Notes: generated by a model from the sequence alone, not told the origin. DNA of 64,000 nucleotides from Methanobacterium spitsbergense (GCF_019931065.1 NZ_JAIOUQ010000003.1:477569-541568); one strand, 5' to 3'; counted from the stretch's first letter, positions 10,610 through 21,945 are shown. Numbers and translations: made by a program.

Positions 10610-13486
10610 TTGACTGACATTAAAATTGAAGAGAAATGGCAAAGGAAATGGCAAGAAGCCGGTATATTCCACTCTGATCCTAATAATAAAAAGAAAATAT
10701 ATGTAACAGTAGCATACCCCTATCCTAGTGGAGCAATGCACATTGGACATGGAAGAACTTATACAGTTCCAGATGTTTATGCACGTTTTAAAAGAATGCA
10801 AGGATACAATGTCTTATTTCCAATGGGGTGGCATGTAACAGGTGCACCAGTTGTAGGGATTGCCAAACGTATCGAAAGAAGAGATCAGTGGACCATGGAT
10901 ATCTATAAAAATATTCATAAGGTGCCTGAAGAAGAGCTTGAAAAATTCATTGATCCCGAATATATTGTAGAGTATTTCAGTAGGGAATATCATGACGTAA
11001 TGACTCGTATGGGTTATACAATTGATTGGAGAAGAGAATTCAAGACCTTGGATCCACATTATCAAAAATTTATAGAATGGCAGTTTAGAAAACTAAAAGA
11101 AAAGGACCTTGTACGTATAGGTGAACACCCTGTAAAGTACTGTCCAGAATGTGAAAATCCGGTGGGGGACCATGATCTTCTTGAAGGGGAAGGTGTAGGA
11201 ATAAATGAACTAACACTTGTTAAGTTTGAATTAGATGGGGAATATTTGGTTGCAGCAACATTTAGGCCTGAAACATTATTTGGGGCTACTAATTTATGGT
11301 TAAATCCTGATTCAGAATATATTAAAATCAATGTGAATAATGAAAATTGGATAATAGCCAAAGAGGCCTACAGTAACATATTGAATCAAAAAAAAGATAT
11401 TTTAAAGGTATCGGATGTCAATGCAAAGGAATTAATTGGTAAACATGTAAAAAATCCTTTAACTGGTGATAAACATATAATACTTCCTGCATCATTCGTT
11501 GATCCTGAATATGCTACGGGAGTTGTTTATTCTGTACCGGGACATGCTCCTGCAGATTTAATAGCATTGTTAGACCTTAAAAATAATGAAAAGCAACTTG
11601 AAAAATATAACATAAAAGATCAAGTTTTAGGGATTCAAGCAATCGGGATAATAAAACTTGAAGGATTCAGTAATGTCCCTGCAAAGGATATGATTGATAG
11701 ATATAATGTTACAAATCAAAATGATATTAACTTAAAAGATGTTACTAACGAGTTATACAAACTTGAGCATGCAAAAGGGGTTATGGATAAGGATACTGGT
11801 GTTTATCAAGGGCTTGGTGTTTCAGAAGCAAGGGACGAGATTATTAAACTCCTGACAAATGAAGGAAAAGGAGATATACTTTTTGAATTTGCAGAAAGAC
11901 CTGTTATTTGTAGGTGTGGAACTAAATGTGTTGTTAAAATACTTGATGACCAGTGGTTTTTAAAGTACTCCGATGAGAGATGGAAAGAAGTTACTTATCA
12001 GTGTTTAGATGACATGAATATCATACCTGAAGAAGTTAGGGCTAACTTCAATTATTATATTGGATGGCTTCAGGATTGGGCATGTTCAAGGAGAATCGGA
12101 CTTGGAACCAAATTACCATGGAATAAAGACTGGTTAATAGAGCCTTTAAGTGATTCAACTATTTACATGGCATATTATACAATAGCAAAATATATGAAAG
12201 ATATTAATCCCGAGGATCTCAATGATCAATTCTTTGATGAGATATTTTTAGGATTGAAATCTTCTGTAGCACCTACACATGGAATAAATCAGGAACTCAC
12301 TAATGAGATGAAAGATGAATTCAATTATTGGTACCCTTTAAACTGGAGGCTTTCAGCCAAGGATTTGGTTGGAAATCATCTTTCATTCCATATATTCCAT
12401 CATTCTGCAATATTCCCTCAGGAGAAATGGCCAAGGGGTATAGTTGTATTTGGAATGGGTTTATTGGAAGGTCATAAAATGTCCTCTTCCAAAGGGAATA
12501 TTGTGATGCTGGAAGATGCAATAAAAACCTACGGATCGGATGTTATTAGACTGTTTTTAATGTCCTCAGCAGAACCTTGGCAAGATTTTGACTGGAGGGA
12601 AAATGAAGTAAAGGGAATTAGTAAACGTCTGGAATGGTTCCTTGAATTTTCACAGCGGGTAGAAAAAATTTACGGCTCAGAAATAATACTTGAAGATCAT
12701 GAAACTTTACCTAAAGTTAAAAAACCTATAAATAAATGGATGTTGGCCCAAGTTAATATGCGAATTATGGATGCAACAAAAGCTTTGGAAGGATTTCAAA
12801 CAAGAAAAGCATTACAAGAGGCGTTTTTCCTATTTAAAAAGGATATAGATCATTTCTTTTTCAGAATTGAACATGAAACAGAAGATGCAGTGGCAATGGA
12901 AGAAATAGCTGAGGTTTTGGTTTACATTCTTGGGGTATGGATTCGTTTGATGGCCCCATTCGTTCCACATGGATGTGAGGAGCTTTGGGAAAGATATGGC
13001 GGTCATGAGTTGGTTTCAACTAAAATGTGGCCAGAGCACTATCAAGATCCAAATGATGAAATAATTCAAAAGGGTGAAGAAATAGTGTATGGACTCTCTC
13101 AGGATATAAACGAGATCAAAAAGGTTATCAACATTAAACCGACTAAAATTCATGTTTATGTTGCGCCAGAATGGAAATGGAAACTGTTTGATATTGCAAA
13201 CAACATTGGCAAACCAGATATAGGTAAAATAATGCAAGAAGCTATAAAACAAAATGTCCATGATAACAAAAAGGAAATAGCTGAATTTGCAAAGAAGATT
13301 GGAAAAGAAATGACTAAAATCAAGTATTTAGGAATGATAGATGAATATTCCGCCCTTAACAATTCAATTGAATTCCTTTCTGGAGAGGCTGATGCTGAGG
13401 TAATTATCTACGATAAGCCTACCTATGATCCCCAAGGTAAATCGCGTAATGCAATGCCATACAAACCAGCCATTTATATAGAATGA
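10610..13486 (+). CDS. leuS: Leucyl-tRNA synthetase
   Basis: Class I aminoacyl-tRNA synthetase of the archaeal/eukaryotic type, 958 residues. The HIGH motif appears as [13 protein letters not shown] and the KMSKS motif as [12 protein letters not shown]1 editing insertion ([12 protein letters not shown]) and zinc-type Cys residues ([16 protein letters not shown]) are present, and a long anticodon-binding C-terminus follows. Translation starts at TTG 10610, a few bases after GGTGATC, which matches the 16S tail. Confidence 0.97.
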   Translation: MTDIKIEEKWQRKWQEAGIFHSDPNNKKKIYVTVAYPYPSGAMHIGHGRTYTVPDVYARFKRMQGYNVLFPMGWHVTGAPVVGIAKRIERRDQWTMDIYKNIHKVPEEELEKFIDPEYIVEYFSREYHDVMTRMGYTIDWRREFKTLDPHYQKFIEWQFRKLKEKDLVRIGEHPVKYCPECENPVGDHDLLEGEGVGINELTLVKFELDGEYLVAATFRPETLFGATNLWLNPDSEYIKINVNNENWIIAKEAYSNILNQKKDILKVSDVNAKELIGKHVKNPLTGDKHIILPASFVDPEYATGVVYSVPGHAPADLIALLDLKNNEKQLEKYNIKDQVLGIQAIGIIKLEGFSNVPAKDMIDRYNVTNQNDINLKDVTNELYKLEHAKGVMDKDTGVYQGLGVSEARDEIIKLLTNEGKGDILFEFAERPVICRCGTKCVVKILDDQWFLKYSDERWKEVTYQCLDDMNIIPEEVRANFNYYIGWLQDWACSRRIGLGTKLPWNKDWLIEPLSDSTIYMAYYTIAKYMKDINPEDLNDQFFDEIFLGLKSSVAPTHGINQELTNEMKDEFNYWYPLNWRLSAKDLVGNHLSFHIFHHSAIFPQEKWPRGIVVFGMGLLEGHKMSSSKGNIVMLEDAIKTYGSDVIRLFLMSSAEPWQDFDWRENEVKGISKRLEWFLEFSQRVEKIYGSEIILEDHETLPKVKKPINKWMLAQVNMRIMDATKALEGFQTRKALQEAFFLFKKDIDHFFFRIEHETEDAVAMEEIAEVLVYILGVWIRLMAPFVPHGCEELWERYGGHELVSTKMWPEHYQDPNDEIIQKGEEIVYGLSQDINEIKKVINIKPTKIHVYVAPEWKWKLFDIANNIGKPDIGKIMQEAIKQNVHDNKKEIAEFAKKIGKEMTKIKYLGMIDEYSALNNSIEFLSGEADAEVIIYDKPTYDPQGKSRNAMPYKPAIYIE

Positions 13487-13549
13487 TTATTCCATTTTAT
13501 AATTTTTAAGTTGGTAAATTTCAGATCAAACATATGTCAGAGGAACATT

Positions 13550-13810
13550 CTAATAAATTATCAAGATAGACAAGGCAACATTTAACCTTTCAGAACCAAG
13601 ATCCATTTCAAACTCAGAAGCTCTTAGAATTTCAGATCCTGATGGATGTTTAGTTTAATTGATAATAACAGAGCTATCGGCTACAAATACTCTAAAACCG
13701 GGATATGAAGGATTTTTAGGATATTCCAAAACCCTCTTCCGACATTTTGGGGCATAGTGAGTGATATAAATAGTATTAAAACTTAAAAAGAGGTTATGTG
13801 GGAAATTATC
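13550..13810 (-). pseudogene. Decayed protein-coding gene, unrecognised
   Basis: On the minus strand one frame is open for 52 codons, hits a TAA, then stays open another 33 codons to a TAG at 13550-13552. The translation is not low-complexity: NTIYITHYAPKCRKRVLEYP, then YPGFRVFVADSSVIIN, stop, then SGSEILRASEFEMDLGSERL. Open stretches of this length and composition are unusual in DNA this AT-rich. No start codon with a ribosome-binding site is visible. I do not recognise the family. Confidence 0.45.
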
Positions 13811-13856
13811 TTAAAAAAAGTGATAAATTGATTATGATGCCTTAGAGGGGTTAATT

Positions 13857-14648
13857 TTAATATTTTTTAGTTTGAAGTTTCAGAAAGTTCTTTAGGATAC
13901 CAACATCTTCAACTTCTGTTTCAACAATATCCCCTACATTCATAGGTCCTACACCTGGAGGAGTTCCAGTTGATATTATATCTCCAGGATTTAATGTCAT
14001 TATATTTGATATAAATTCAATCAATTCGTAAACATCAAATATCATATTTTTGGTGTTGGAATTTTGTTTCAATTCTTTGTTAAGTCTTAAAGAAATTTTT
14101 TGGTTCATTGGATCCATCTCTGTTTCGATCCAAGGCCCCAATGGTGCGAAGGTATCAAAACTTTTTGCTCTGGTCCATTGGATATCCTTTCTCTGTTTGT
14201 CCCTAGCAGTAACATCATTAACAACAGTATAACCTCCAACGTATTCGGGGGCATATTCAGATTTAACATTATGAGTTTCTTTTGAAATAACTATTCCAAG
14301 TTCTGCTTCATGATCAACTTGTGTAGAAGATCTGGGATAAATTATAGCATTTAAATGCCCTATAACTGCTGTTGCTGGTTTTATAAAAATAATGGGTTCT
14401 TCAGGGAGGTCCATATCAAGTTCCTTTGCATGGTCAGTGTAATTTAGACCAATGCACACAATTTTCGAAGGTACTATAGGGGCAATTATCTCTACTTCCT
14501 GAAGTTGATAGCTGTTTAAAAGTTCCAGTTCATCTACATTCAAGGTATTTATTGCTTCTATCATAGAGGAATTAATTTCCGTTATTTTTTGATTTTCTAT
14601 TAAACCTGTTTTTGTTTTCATTTGTGTTTTAAATCCCACTAGTTTCAT
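13857..14648 (-). CDS. Fumarylacetoacetate hydrolase family protein
   Basis: FAH-fold enzyme of about 263 residues, probably a hydrolase or decarboxylase of a 2-oxo acid or acylpyruvate. The signature IGLNYTDHAKE, the metal ligands around DHEAELGIVI, and YVGGYTVVNDVTARD are conserved, as is the STGTPPGVGP block near the C-terminus. The start ATG 14648 lies just after GGTGTGATT; 14657 is a GTG alternative. It starts 23 bases after hisG ends on the same strand, so the two are probably an operon, although no histidine-related role is obvious. Confidence 0.85.
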   Translation of the reverse strand: MKLVGFKTQMKTKTGLIENQKITEINSSMIEAINTLNVDELELLNSYQLQEVEIIAPIVPSKIVCIGLNYTDHAKELDMDLPEEPIIFIKPATAVIGHLNAIIYPRSSTQVDHEAELGIVISKETHNVKSEYAPEYVGGYTVVNDVTARDKQRKDIQWTRAKSFDTFAPLGPWIETEMDPMNQKISLRLNKELKQNSNTKNMIFDVYELIEFISNIMTLNPGDIISTGTPPGVGPMNVGDIVETEVEDVGILKNFLKLQTKKY

Positions 14649-14671
14649 TGAAATCACACCATATGAATCAT

Positions 14672-15532
14672 TTAAATGATTCTCTCAATTGGTACTACTA
14701 AAATGTCACGAGCACCTATCTTTTTGAGATGATTTACAAGATTAAAAACTTCTTTTTCATCAACAACAGCATGAACAGCTACAACATCATTATCAGAAAG
14801 TACATTTGAAACAGTAGGTCCTGTGAGTCCTGGCATGGCTTTTTTAACATCATCGAGGAATTTTTTGTTGACATTCATCATTACAAGCTTTTTACCCTCT
14901 GCATCTAAAACTCCTTTTATTCCGGTTCTTATGGCTTCAATTTTATCATTGTTGACTTTATAACTTTTTTTATTTGCAATGAGCTTAATTGAGCTTTCAA
15001 GGATCGTGTCAATGATTTTAAGATGATTCATTTTCAATGTGGTTCCAGTGCTTGTAAGGTCTGTAATTATGTCTGCAACGCCAATAAAGGGTGCTATTTC
15101 TGTAGATCCACTTAATTCAACTATTTTAGCTTCAATCCCTTTGTTCTTGAAATATCGTTTAGTTAAATTTGGAAATTCAGTTGCAACCACGGCACCATCT
15201 TCAATATCCGAAATTGTATTAGTGCCGGAATCTTCTGGAACAGCTAATACTAGTTTTGCACTTCCAAAGTTCAGATCTTCCAATATCTCAACCGATGCAC
15301 TATTCTCTTCTATGAGGTCTAGACCAGTCATTCCTAGATCTGCAGCACCATCTGCAACAAATTCAGGTATATCAGCCGCTCTGGTGAACATAACACTTAT
15401 CTCTTCATCATATGTCTCGGAAAATAGTCTTCTATTGGCAGTATCCTTTACTCCAATCCCTGCTTTGCCTAAAAGTTTGACAGCAGGTTCGCTGATCCTT
15501 CCTTTGGAAGGCAATGCTATTCTTATCTGCAT
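14672..15532 (-). CDS. hisG: ATP phosphoribosyltransferase, long form
   Basis: First step of histidine synthesis: joins PRPP and ATP. At 286 residues it is the HisG-L type with a C-terminal ACT-like regulatory domain (roughly the last 75 residues), which binds histidine. Motifs include RIALPSKGRI at the N-terminus, ADLGMTGLDLIEE, and the PRPP-loop region DLTSTGTTL. AGGAGG lies 7 bases before the ATG. A perfect 14-base palindrome lies 28 bases upstream and may be an operator. Confidence 0.95.
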   Translation of the reverse strand: MQIRIALPSKGRISEPAVKLLGKAGIGVKDTANRRLFSETYDEEISVMFTRAADIPEFVADGAADLGMTGLDLIEENSASVEILEDLNFGSAKLVLAVPEDSGTNTISDIEDGAVVATEFPNLTKRYFKNKGIEAKIVELSGSTEIAPFIGVADIITDLTSTGTTLKMNHLKIIDTILESSIKLIANKKSYKVNNDKIEAIRTGIKGVLDAEGKKLVMMNVNKKFLDDVKKAMPGLTGPTVSNVLSDNDVVAVHAVVDEKEVFNLVNHLKKIGARDILVVPIERII

Positions 15533-15559
15533 TTAAATCCTCCTATTTCTAAAAATGTT

Positions 15560-15573
15560 TAAATCATGATTTA
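15560..15573. promoter_or_regulatory. Palindrome between hisG and dadD
   Basis: TAAATCATGATTTA is a perfect 14-base palindrome located 28 bases upstream of the hisG start and about 80 bases upstream of the divergent deaminase gene. Its position would overlap the hisG transcription start. Operator function is inferred only. Confidence 0.35.
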
Positions 15574-15652
15574 GTACTATTAAATTGATAACATGATAAA
15601 GTTGAACTGTTAAATATTTATGTTCTTCCCTCAATTCATATATGGTGTGAAA

Positions 15653-16945
15653 ATGGAAAGCAAAAACATTCTTATAAAAGATGCAACAATCATTGCTGAT
15701 GAAATAATAAAAGGCTCATTATTAATCGAAAACGATAAAATAGTGGAAATTTCTGACAAAATCGGAATTAGTGATGCAGAAGAGGTAATACTCGCAGATG
15801 ACAAGATTTTACTCCCCGGACTTGTTAACACTCACACACATCTTTCAATGACACTCATGAGAGGTCTTGCAGATGATATCCCTCTTGATTCCTGGTTGAA
15901 TAATCATATTTGGCCTGTTGAAGCAAATCTTACAGGGGAACATTGTTACGCTGGAGCATTATTAGCCTGTGCAGAAATGATCAAATCTGGAACCACATGC
16001 TTCAATGATATGTATTTTTTTATGGATCAAGTTGCAAAAGCTGCTGATGAAGCGGGTATTCGTGGAATGCTTTCACATGGAATGATAGACTTTGGTGACG
16101 AAGAGAAGAGAAAAAATGAATTCAAGGAAACAATTCGTATTATAAAAAAATGTCATAATACTGGAGATGGCAGGATTAAAGTTGCATTTGGGCCTCATTC
16201 CCCATATACATGTTCACAAGAATTACTTGAAGGAGTAAAGAAGGAATCAAATAAATATGGAGTTAGAATACACATTCATGTCTCTGAAACTCAGAAAGAA
16301 GTTTCAGACATTCAAGAGATACATGGAAAACGTCCATTTGAGTATTTAAATGATATAAACTTTTTAGGAGAGGAAGTAACAGCTGCTCACGCAGTGTGGG
16401 TTTCAGATTCTGAAATCGATATAATTAAGGAAAAAAATGTTAAGTTATCTCATAATCCTTCAAGTAACATGAAACTTTCATCGGGAATTTCTCCGGTTGC
16501 AAAACTTTTAGATAAAGAAGTTTGTGTGTCATTGGGTACTGATGGCCCTGCATCAAACAACAATATGGATTTATTTGAGGAGATGAAAATTTCTGCACTT
16601 CTTCAGAAGGTAAATACCATGGATCCAACTGTTCTGTCAGCTGCAAATGTTTATAAAATGGCTACTATTAATGGTGCTAATTCACTTGGCCTTGAAAATG
16701 AAATAGGAAGTATAGAAGTTGGAAAAAAGGCAGATATTGTCTTAGTTAACATGAAAATACCCAAATTAACTCCATTTAGAAATCCTATATCTCATCTGGT
16801 ATATTCTGCTAGTGGAGGCGATGTTGATACAGTGTTATGCAATGGGACGGTACTTATGAAAAATAAGGAACTTTTAACAATTGATGAGGCAAGAGTAATT
16901 GAGATTGCAGAAAATGCTTCAGAAGATCTTCTATCGAAATGTTGA
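15653..16945 (+). CDS. dadD: 5'-deoxyadenosine / methylthioadenosine / S-adenosylhomocysteine deaminase
   Basis: Zinc amidohydrolase of about 430 residues that deaminates adenosine-type by-products of SAM reactions. Metal ligands are the HTHLSM pair near residue 58, the His in HIHVSET, and the Asp of GTDGPASNN. HNPSSNMKL is also diagnostic. Methanogens use such an enzyme to salvage SAH and 5'-deoxyadenosine. ATG 15653 is preceded by GGTG 5 bases upstream; the longer reading from 15620 lacks a site. The HAD gene follows 37 bases later. Confidence 0.87.
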   Translation: MESKNILIKDATIIADEIIKGSLLIENDKIVEISDKIGISDAEEVILADDKILLPGLVNTHTHLSMTLMRGLADDIPLDSWLNNHIWPVEANLTGEHCYAGALLACAEMIKSGTTCFNDMYFFMDQVAKAADEAGIRGMLSHGMIDFGDEEKRKNEFKETIRIIKKCHNTGDGRIKVAFGPHSPYTCSQELLEGVKKESNKYGVRIHIHVSETQKEVSDIQEIHGKRPFEYLNDINFLGEEVTAAHAVWVSDSEIDIIKEKNVKLSHNPSSNMKLSSGISPVAKLLDKEVCVSLGTDGPASNNNMDLFEEMKISALLQKVNTMDPTVLSAANVYKMATINGANSLGLENEIGSIEVGKKADIVLVNMKIPKLTPFRNPISHLVYSASGGDVDTVLCNGTVLMKNKELLTIDEARVIEIAENASEDLLSKC

Positions 16946-16982
16946 GCTATTTTTATGGGAATGGGGCCTATTGAGGTATAAA

Positions 16983-17663
16983 ATGGATAAATTAGTTTTA
17001 TTTGACATTGATAAAACATTACTGGTTGGTTCAACATTTCATTATGCTGCTTTAAAAGAAGCATTATCCCAAGTATATGGAATAAAAAACCCCCGTTCCA
17101 TTCCAAATATGCAGGGAATGACAGATCTCAAAATTATTTATACAACACTTGCCTTGGAAAAACTGGATTCAGATACAATAAAATCTGGTTTAGACGAATG
17201 CATGGATTTGATGTATTTGAATTTTAAGGTAGCTCTTCAAAACAAAGATTTAATAGTGTTAGATGGTGTGAGACTATTGCTTGAAAATCTTCAGAGACTT
17301 GAAATACCAATGGGTCTTGTTACAGGAAACATGGAAGCCATAGCCTGGTTGAAACTTGAGAAAGTAGGTTTAAAAAAATATTTCCAGTTTGGTGGATTTG
17401 GAGATAGAGTTGTGAAAAGAAGTAGCCTGGTTAAGGACGCTATTGCAGAGTCTGAAAAAAATTTAGGTAAAATTAATTATGAAAATATTTTTTTGGTTGG
17501 TGACACACCGCGAGACATATTAAGTGGTCAGAAAGTGGGGGTTAAAACAATTGGAGTAGCCACTGGAGATTTTTCCAATCATGAACTTATTCTTGCTGGT
17601 GCTGATTTCATTCTTAATGATCTTAAAGACACAAAAACCGTTTTGGACATTATTTTGAATTGA
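16983..17663 (+). CDS. HAD-superfamily phosphatase
   Basis: Haloacid dehalogenase-like hydrolase of 226 residues. Motif I is FDIDKTLL at the N-terminus, with the nucleophile Asp. Motif II is GLVTGN. Motif IV is VGDTPRDI, followed by GVKTIGVATGD. A helical cap sits between motifs I and II, as in phosphoglycolate phosphatase-like enzymes. Substrate unknown. GAGGT precedes ATG 16983. Probably co-transcribed with the deaminase gene upstream. Confidence 0.85.
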   Translation: MDKLVLFDIDKTLLVGSTFHYAALKEALSQVYGIKNPRSIPNMQGMTDLKIIYTTLALEKLDSDTIKSGLDECMDLMYLNFKVALQNKDLIVLDGVRLLLENLQRLEIPMGLVTGNMEAIAWLKLEKVGLKKYFQFGGFGDRVVKRSSLVKDAIAESEKNLGKINYENIFLVGDTPRDILSGQKVGVKTIGVATGDFSNHELILAGADFILNDLKDTKTVLDIILN

Positions 17664-17769
17664 TATGATTTATGATATATTCTATTTTTTTTCTTTCAAT
17701 TAACTAGTTTTTAGAATAAATCATATTTTATTGAATGAGTTACATACATTTATAAAAGGAGGGAATTTA

Positions 17770-19113
17770 TTGGGATCCTATTTCAGGGAAGATATCGAAA
17801 CTTTACCTCGAGATGAGCTAGATGAGCTTGTTGATGAACGCATACGTTACACAGTAGAATATGCTTATGAAAATTCACCTTTCTATAGGAAATGGTTCGA
17901 TAAAACTGGTACAATCCCCTCTGATGTTCAAGATCACGAGGATCTCAGAGAACTACCAGTTGTATCAGGCGAAGTTATAAGGGAGAACCAGCCTCCAGAG
18001 ACTAATATATTTGAGTTTAAATCTACTTCGTGGAAAAATGTTTTCACAATACATGAAACTAGTGGAACCAGCGGTGTTCCAAAATCATTTTTTCTGACTT
18101 GGGGAGATTGGCAGCGTTATTCAGAGAAGTATGCTCGTGCATTCGTATCTCAGAACTTTGAATCAGGTGACAGAGTTGTTGTGTGTGCATCGTATGGTAT
18201 GAACATTGGTGCAAATACAATGACTCTTGCAGCGCAAAAAATTGGTATGACCATAATTCCTGAGGGTAAATGCACTTTTCCAGTTAGAATTATTAAGAAC
18301 TATGAGCCAACTGGCATCGTTGGAAGTGTATTCAAACTACTGCGTCTTGCACATAGGATGGAGTCTGAGGGAATTAAACCTTCAGAATCAAGTATAAAGA
18401 GACTTATAGCTGGTGGAGAAAGTTTTTCTGAGGAATCACGTAAATACCTACAGGAAGTATGGGATGTTCCAGTTTACAATACATATGGAAGTACAGAAGG
18501 CACTATGTGTGGGGAGTGTATTAAAAAGAGCGGATTACATGTGCCTGAGGATCTTGTTCACCTTGATGTATATAATCCTCAGCTTGAAAACTTTGTAGAA
18601 GATGATGAATGTGGTAGAATTGTTCTAACAACCCTTTTACCTTTAGGTGGAAAAACAGGAAATTTGCTCATTAATTATGATACTGATGACACAACCACAG
18701 TAGTATCACGCCATAGATGTAAATGTGGAAGAACTCATATGAGAATAATGAATCCTCAGAGGGAATCAGAAACTGTATGGGTTTCTGGTTTTCCATTTAA
18801 CAAGGTAGATGTTGAACAGGGAGTTTTTCAACGTGAAAACATGGATTATTTAACAGGAGAATATGAAGCATTTATATATGGGGATAATGATGAGGCAACT
18901 TTAACGGTTAGGGTTGAATGTGATGATCCTGTTAGTTGTGATAAGGACATAGTTGAAAACAATTTTATCAAAACATTCTTTAAATACAAACCTGGTCTAC
19001 AGCAAGCACACACAGATGGAACATTTAACATTATGTTCGATTTTACTGAATCAGAAGGTTTAGAATTTTATAGAATTAAGGGAAGACCTAAACGTTTGAT
19101 AGACCGCCGATGA
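17770..19113 (+). CDS. ftsA: Coenzyme F390 synthetase (adenylate-forming family)
   Basis: Adenylylates (or guanylylates) the 8-hydroxy group of oxidised F420 to form F390, a signal of oxidative or hydrogen-limited conditions in Methanobacteriales. The 447-residue protein belongs to the phenylacetate-CoA ligase branch of ANL enzymes: HETSGTSGVPKSF is the phosphate loop, YNTYGSTEGTMCGEC the A5 motif, and the HRCKCGRTH cysteine pattern is zinc-like. The start is TTG 17770, set by GGAGGG a few bases before it; earlier in-frame TTG 17731 has none. Related paralogues of unknown substrate exist, so substrate assignment is inference from similarity. Confidence 0.8.
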   Translation: MGSYFREDIETLPRDELDELVDERIRYTVEYAYENSPFYRKWFDKTGTIPSDVQDHEDLRELPVVSGEVIRENQPPETNIFEFKSTSWKNVFTIHETSGTSGVPKSFFLTWGDWQRYSEKYARAFVSQNFESGDRVVVCASYGMNIGANTMTLAAQKIGMTIIPEGKCTFPVRIIKNYEPTGIVGSVFKLLRLAHRMESEGIKPSESSIKRLIAGGESFSEESRKYLQEVWDVPVYNTYGSTEGTMCGECIKKSGLHVPEDLVHLDVYNPQLENFVEDDECGRIVLTTLLPLGGKTGNLLINYDTDDTTTVVSRHRCKCGRTHMRIMNPQRESETVWVSGFPFNKVDVEQGVFQRENMDYLTGEYEAFIYGDNDEATLTVRVECDDPVSCDKDIVENNFIKTFFKYKPGLQQAHTDGTFNIMFDFTESEGLEFYRIKGRPKRLIDRR

Positions 19114-19294
19114 TTTAAACATAACTAACAATTTTTTTTATAATTCATTAAAATAAGAAGAATTTAATTATTCAGATGGATTTTCCAAACAAAAAAAATA
19201 TATTATGATGTAATTGATAGAAAAATTTTTTATTTCCAAAATAAAGTTTCATTTCAATTTTAATGAATAAAAAGGGAATATAGGAGAAATGAAT

Positions 19295-20548
19295 ATGTTA
19301 AACGCTGAAACTTATATAACAAAGGATAAAGGAATTGGGGGCAAAATCAGAACAAAATATGAAGATTTTTATGTTGAAGAAATACCTGAACATCTGCCCA
19401 GTGGAACCGGACCCAACACATGGATATTAATTGAGAAAATAGGCAGAAATACCCTTGAAGTAGTACTTGACATTGCAAAGGAGTTTAAGATCAGTCGAAA
19501 AAGAATGGGATTTGCAGGTATGAAGGATAAATCTGCCTTAACAAGACAATGGTTATGTGTTTCAAACAGTGAAGCATCGGAGTTAGTGGGATTAGAAGAC
19601 AAATTATACAATGTAAAAGTACTTGAAATTAAACAGAATGAGAAAAAACTCAGGATAGGACAACTTATCGGTAACAAGTTTAGAATTTTAATCAGAGATA
19701 CAGAAAATCCTGAAAATGATGTTAAAACTGCTAATAATATTTTAAGTAAACTAGAGACAGTTGGTGTACCTAATTATTATGGATGGCAGAGGTTTGGAAA
19801 GAACAGACCAAATACTCACAGGGTTGGAGAATACATTGTTCAAAATGATATTAAAGGTGCAGTAGATTCTTATATTGGAAACCCCTATCCTAAAGAAAAG
19901 GACCATATAAAGTCTGCCAGACAATATTATGATGATGGGGAACTGGAAGAGGCTTACGAGAGTATGCCTGCGGGAATGAGATATGAGAAGATGATGCTCA
20001 GGGAGCTAATGAAACAAAAGCGAAAAAAAGGAGAACTTAATGAAAATTCATATAAAATAGCATTGGAAAGCCTTCCTAAACCACTAAAACGAATGTTTGT
20101 TCATGCATATCAGTCTTACCTATTCAACAAGGTTGTGAGTGAGAGATCAAAACTTGGAATAGATAAATATGTCGATGGAGATATAATAATCGACAACGAG
20201 GAACATTTAGTACATGAATTTGATATAAATAATATAAATGAAAGAATAAAGTCTTTTGAGGTTCATCCAACAGCACCACTTTATGGTACTAAAGTACCAC
20301 TTGCAGAAGGAGTGGTTGGTAAAATAGAGCAAAAAGTTCTCGATGATGAGGGAATAAAACTAGAAGATTTTGAATGTCCAAAAACTCCAAAATTAGGAAG
20401 TCATGGACTTAGAAGAGCTATAAGATTTAAAATATGGGATATTTCTGCAGTTGAAACTTCTGAAGGAGTACTCACAGAGTTTTCCATTCCAAAAGGATGC
20501 TATGCAACTGCTGTTCTCAGGGAAATAATGAAAGAAGATGTGTATTAA
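19295..20548 (+). CDS. truD: tRNA pseudouridine(13) synthase TruD
   Basis: Modifies U13 of tRNA (and U35 of some). Archaeal-length TruD of 417 residues. The catalytic motif is [11 protein letters not shown], with the Asp nucleophile, and the fold marker [11 protein letters not shown] follows. The C-terminal THUMP-like insertion and HAYQSYLFN are present. ATG 19295 is chosen because GGAG lies 8 bases upstream; ATG 19289 is too close to it. Confidence 0.94.
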   Translation: MLNAETYITKDKGIGGKIRTKYEDFYVEEIPEHLPSGTGPNTWILIEKIGRNTLEVVLDIAKEFKISRKRMGFAGMKDKSALTRQWLCVSNSEASELVGLEDKLYNVKVLEIKQNEKKLRIGQLIGNKFRILIRDTENPENDVKTANNILSKLETVGVPNYYGWQRFGKNRPNTHRVGEYIVQNDIKGAVDSYIGNPYPKEKDHIKSARQYYDDGELEEAYESMPAGMRYEKMMLRELMKQKRKKGELNENSYKIALESLPKPLKRMFVHAYQSYLFNKVVSERSKLGIDKYVDGDIIIDNEEHLVHEFDINNINERIKSFEVHPTAPLYGTKVPLAEGVVGKIEQKVLDDEGIKLEDFECPKTPKLGSHGLRRAIRFKIWDISAVETSEGVLTEFSIPKGCYATAVLREIMKEDVY

Positions 20549-20706
20549 CTAAAATTCAAAATATGAGTTATTTGATGTTAATACCATTTTTTAATGCACT
20601 TTTATATGGGTTCTGAGTCTGTAATAAAATGTTGAATTTAGAGAATTTATATGGAAATGATTTGTTTGTAATTTAAAAAAATTTAGTTAAAAATATTTAA
20701 TGATTG

Positions 20707-21945
20707 TTAAAGTATATTTTTAACTATTTTACCATCTTTAATTACCAATAATATATTATTTGGATCTCCTAATGACTTTATATTTGTTAATGGATCGTAT
20801 TTGCTTATAACAATGTCTGCAAGTTTTCCAAATTCAATTGAACCCAATTTTTCTTCCCATCCTAAACTTTCTGCTGCTTTCTTTGTTCCTGCAACGATTG
20901 CTTCCATAGGATCCATTCCCATATCACACATGTATCCTAGTTCATCAAGGTTGCGACCGTGTGTTATAACACCCGAATCTGTTCCCATTATAATTTTAAC
21001 TCCAGCTTTGTAAGCCTTTCTAATGTTATTTTCATGGACTTTTTCCATACGAATAGCATCGTCACGACTCCAGTCAGGGATTGCAGATGTTTCATCTTCT
21101 GCTAATTCTTTGTTTATCTTCATTGCTATGAATGTGGGAACAAGGAAGGTTCCATTGGAAATCATCAGTTCTATACATTCATCATCAAGACATGTTCCAT
21201 GTTCAATTGAATTCGCTCCTGCGTTGATAGCATTTTTAATACCTTTAGTTCCATGTGCATGGGCCACAACTTGTAAATTCCTGTAGTTGGCTTCTTCAAC
21301 TATGACTTTCAATTCTTTCATGGAAAACTGAGGATATTCCGGACGATCATTCGCACTTATTACTCCCCCTGTAACCATGACCTTAATTACTTCTGCGCCT
21401 GCACGCATAATTTCCCTTACAGTTTTCCTAACTTCTTCTTCACCATCAGCAATTCCATCTGGATAACCTGGATATATTGGTTTAATATCAAAGCCAGAAT
21501 TTAACCAAAAATCAAAATGTCCACCTGTAATAGAAAGAGGTGAAACTGAGATCTGAAGACGTGGTCCAATAATAATTCCATTATCAACTGCCAGTTTAAC
21601 TCCTACATCCGCAAGACCTGCATCTCTAACACTTGTCACTCCTGCATTAATAGTACGTTTCATTCGTTCTATGGCATTATAAAAATATAATGAAAGGGGT
21701 GTGTATATGGTTTCTTCCCGTGTAAAGCCCTCTGTCATAAGGTGAACATGGGCATCTATGAAACCAGGTAATATGAAACTTCCTTTTACATCTACAATGT
21801 TAATTTTTTCAGCAGGGATTTTTATAGATTCTTCTAACCCTGCAGCAACTATATGATTATCTTTTATTAGAACAGCCGCATTTTGGATGGGAGTTCCTCC
21901 ATTTCCATTGATTAAAATCCCGTTATTAATAAGTAAGTACGACAT
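20707..21945 (-). CDS. Metal-dependent amidohydrolase
   Basis: Amidohydrolase-superfamily enzyme of 412 residues, closest in appearance to the Xaa-Pro dipeptidase/imidazolonepropionase-like group. Metal ligands are visible as DAHVHL, Lys in EVIKVMVTGG (likely carboxylated), VAHAHG, SIEHGT and GTDSG. The N- and C-terminal beta-sandwich pieces (LPGFID and KLADIVI) are typical. The substrate cannot be told from sequence. It is a single gene, convergent with truD. Confidence 0.83.
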   Translation of the reverse strand: MSYLLINNGILINGNGGTPIQNAAVLIKDNHIVAAGLEESIKIPAEKINIVDVKGSFILPGFIDAHVHLMTEGFTREETIYTPLSLYFYNAIERMKRTINAGVTSVRDAGLADVGVKLAVDNGIIIGPRLQISVSPLSITGGHFDFWLNSGFDIKPIYPGYPDGIADGEEEVRKTVREIMRAGAEVIKVMVTGGVISANDRPEYPQFSMKELKVIVEEANYRNLQVVAHAHGTKGIKNAINAGANSIEHGTCLDDECIELMISNGTFLVPTFIAMKINKELAEDETSAIPDWSRDDAIRMEKVHENNIRKAYKAGVKIIMGTDSGVITHGRNLDELGYMCDMGMDPMEAIVAGTKKAAESLGWEEKLGSIEFGKLADIVISKYDPLTNIKSLGDPNNILLVIKDGKIVKNIL

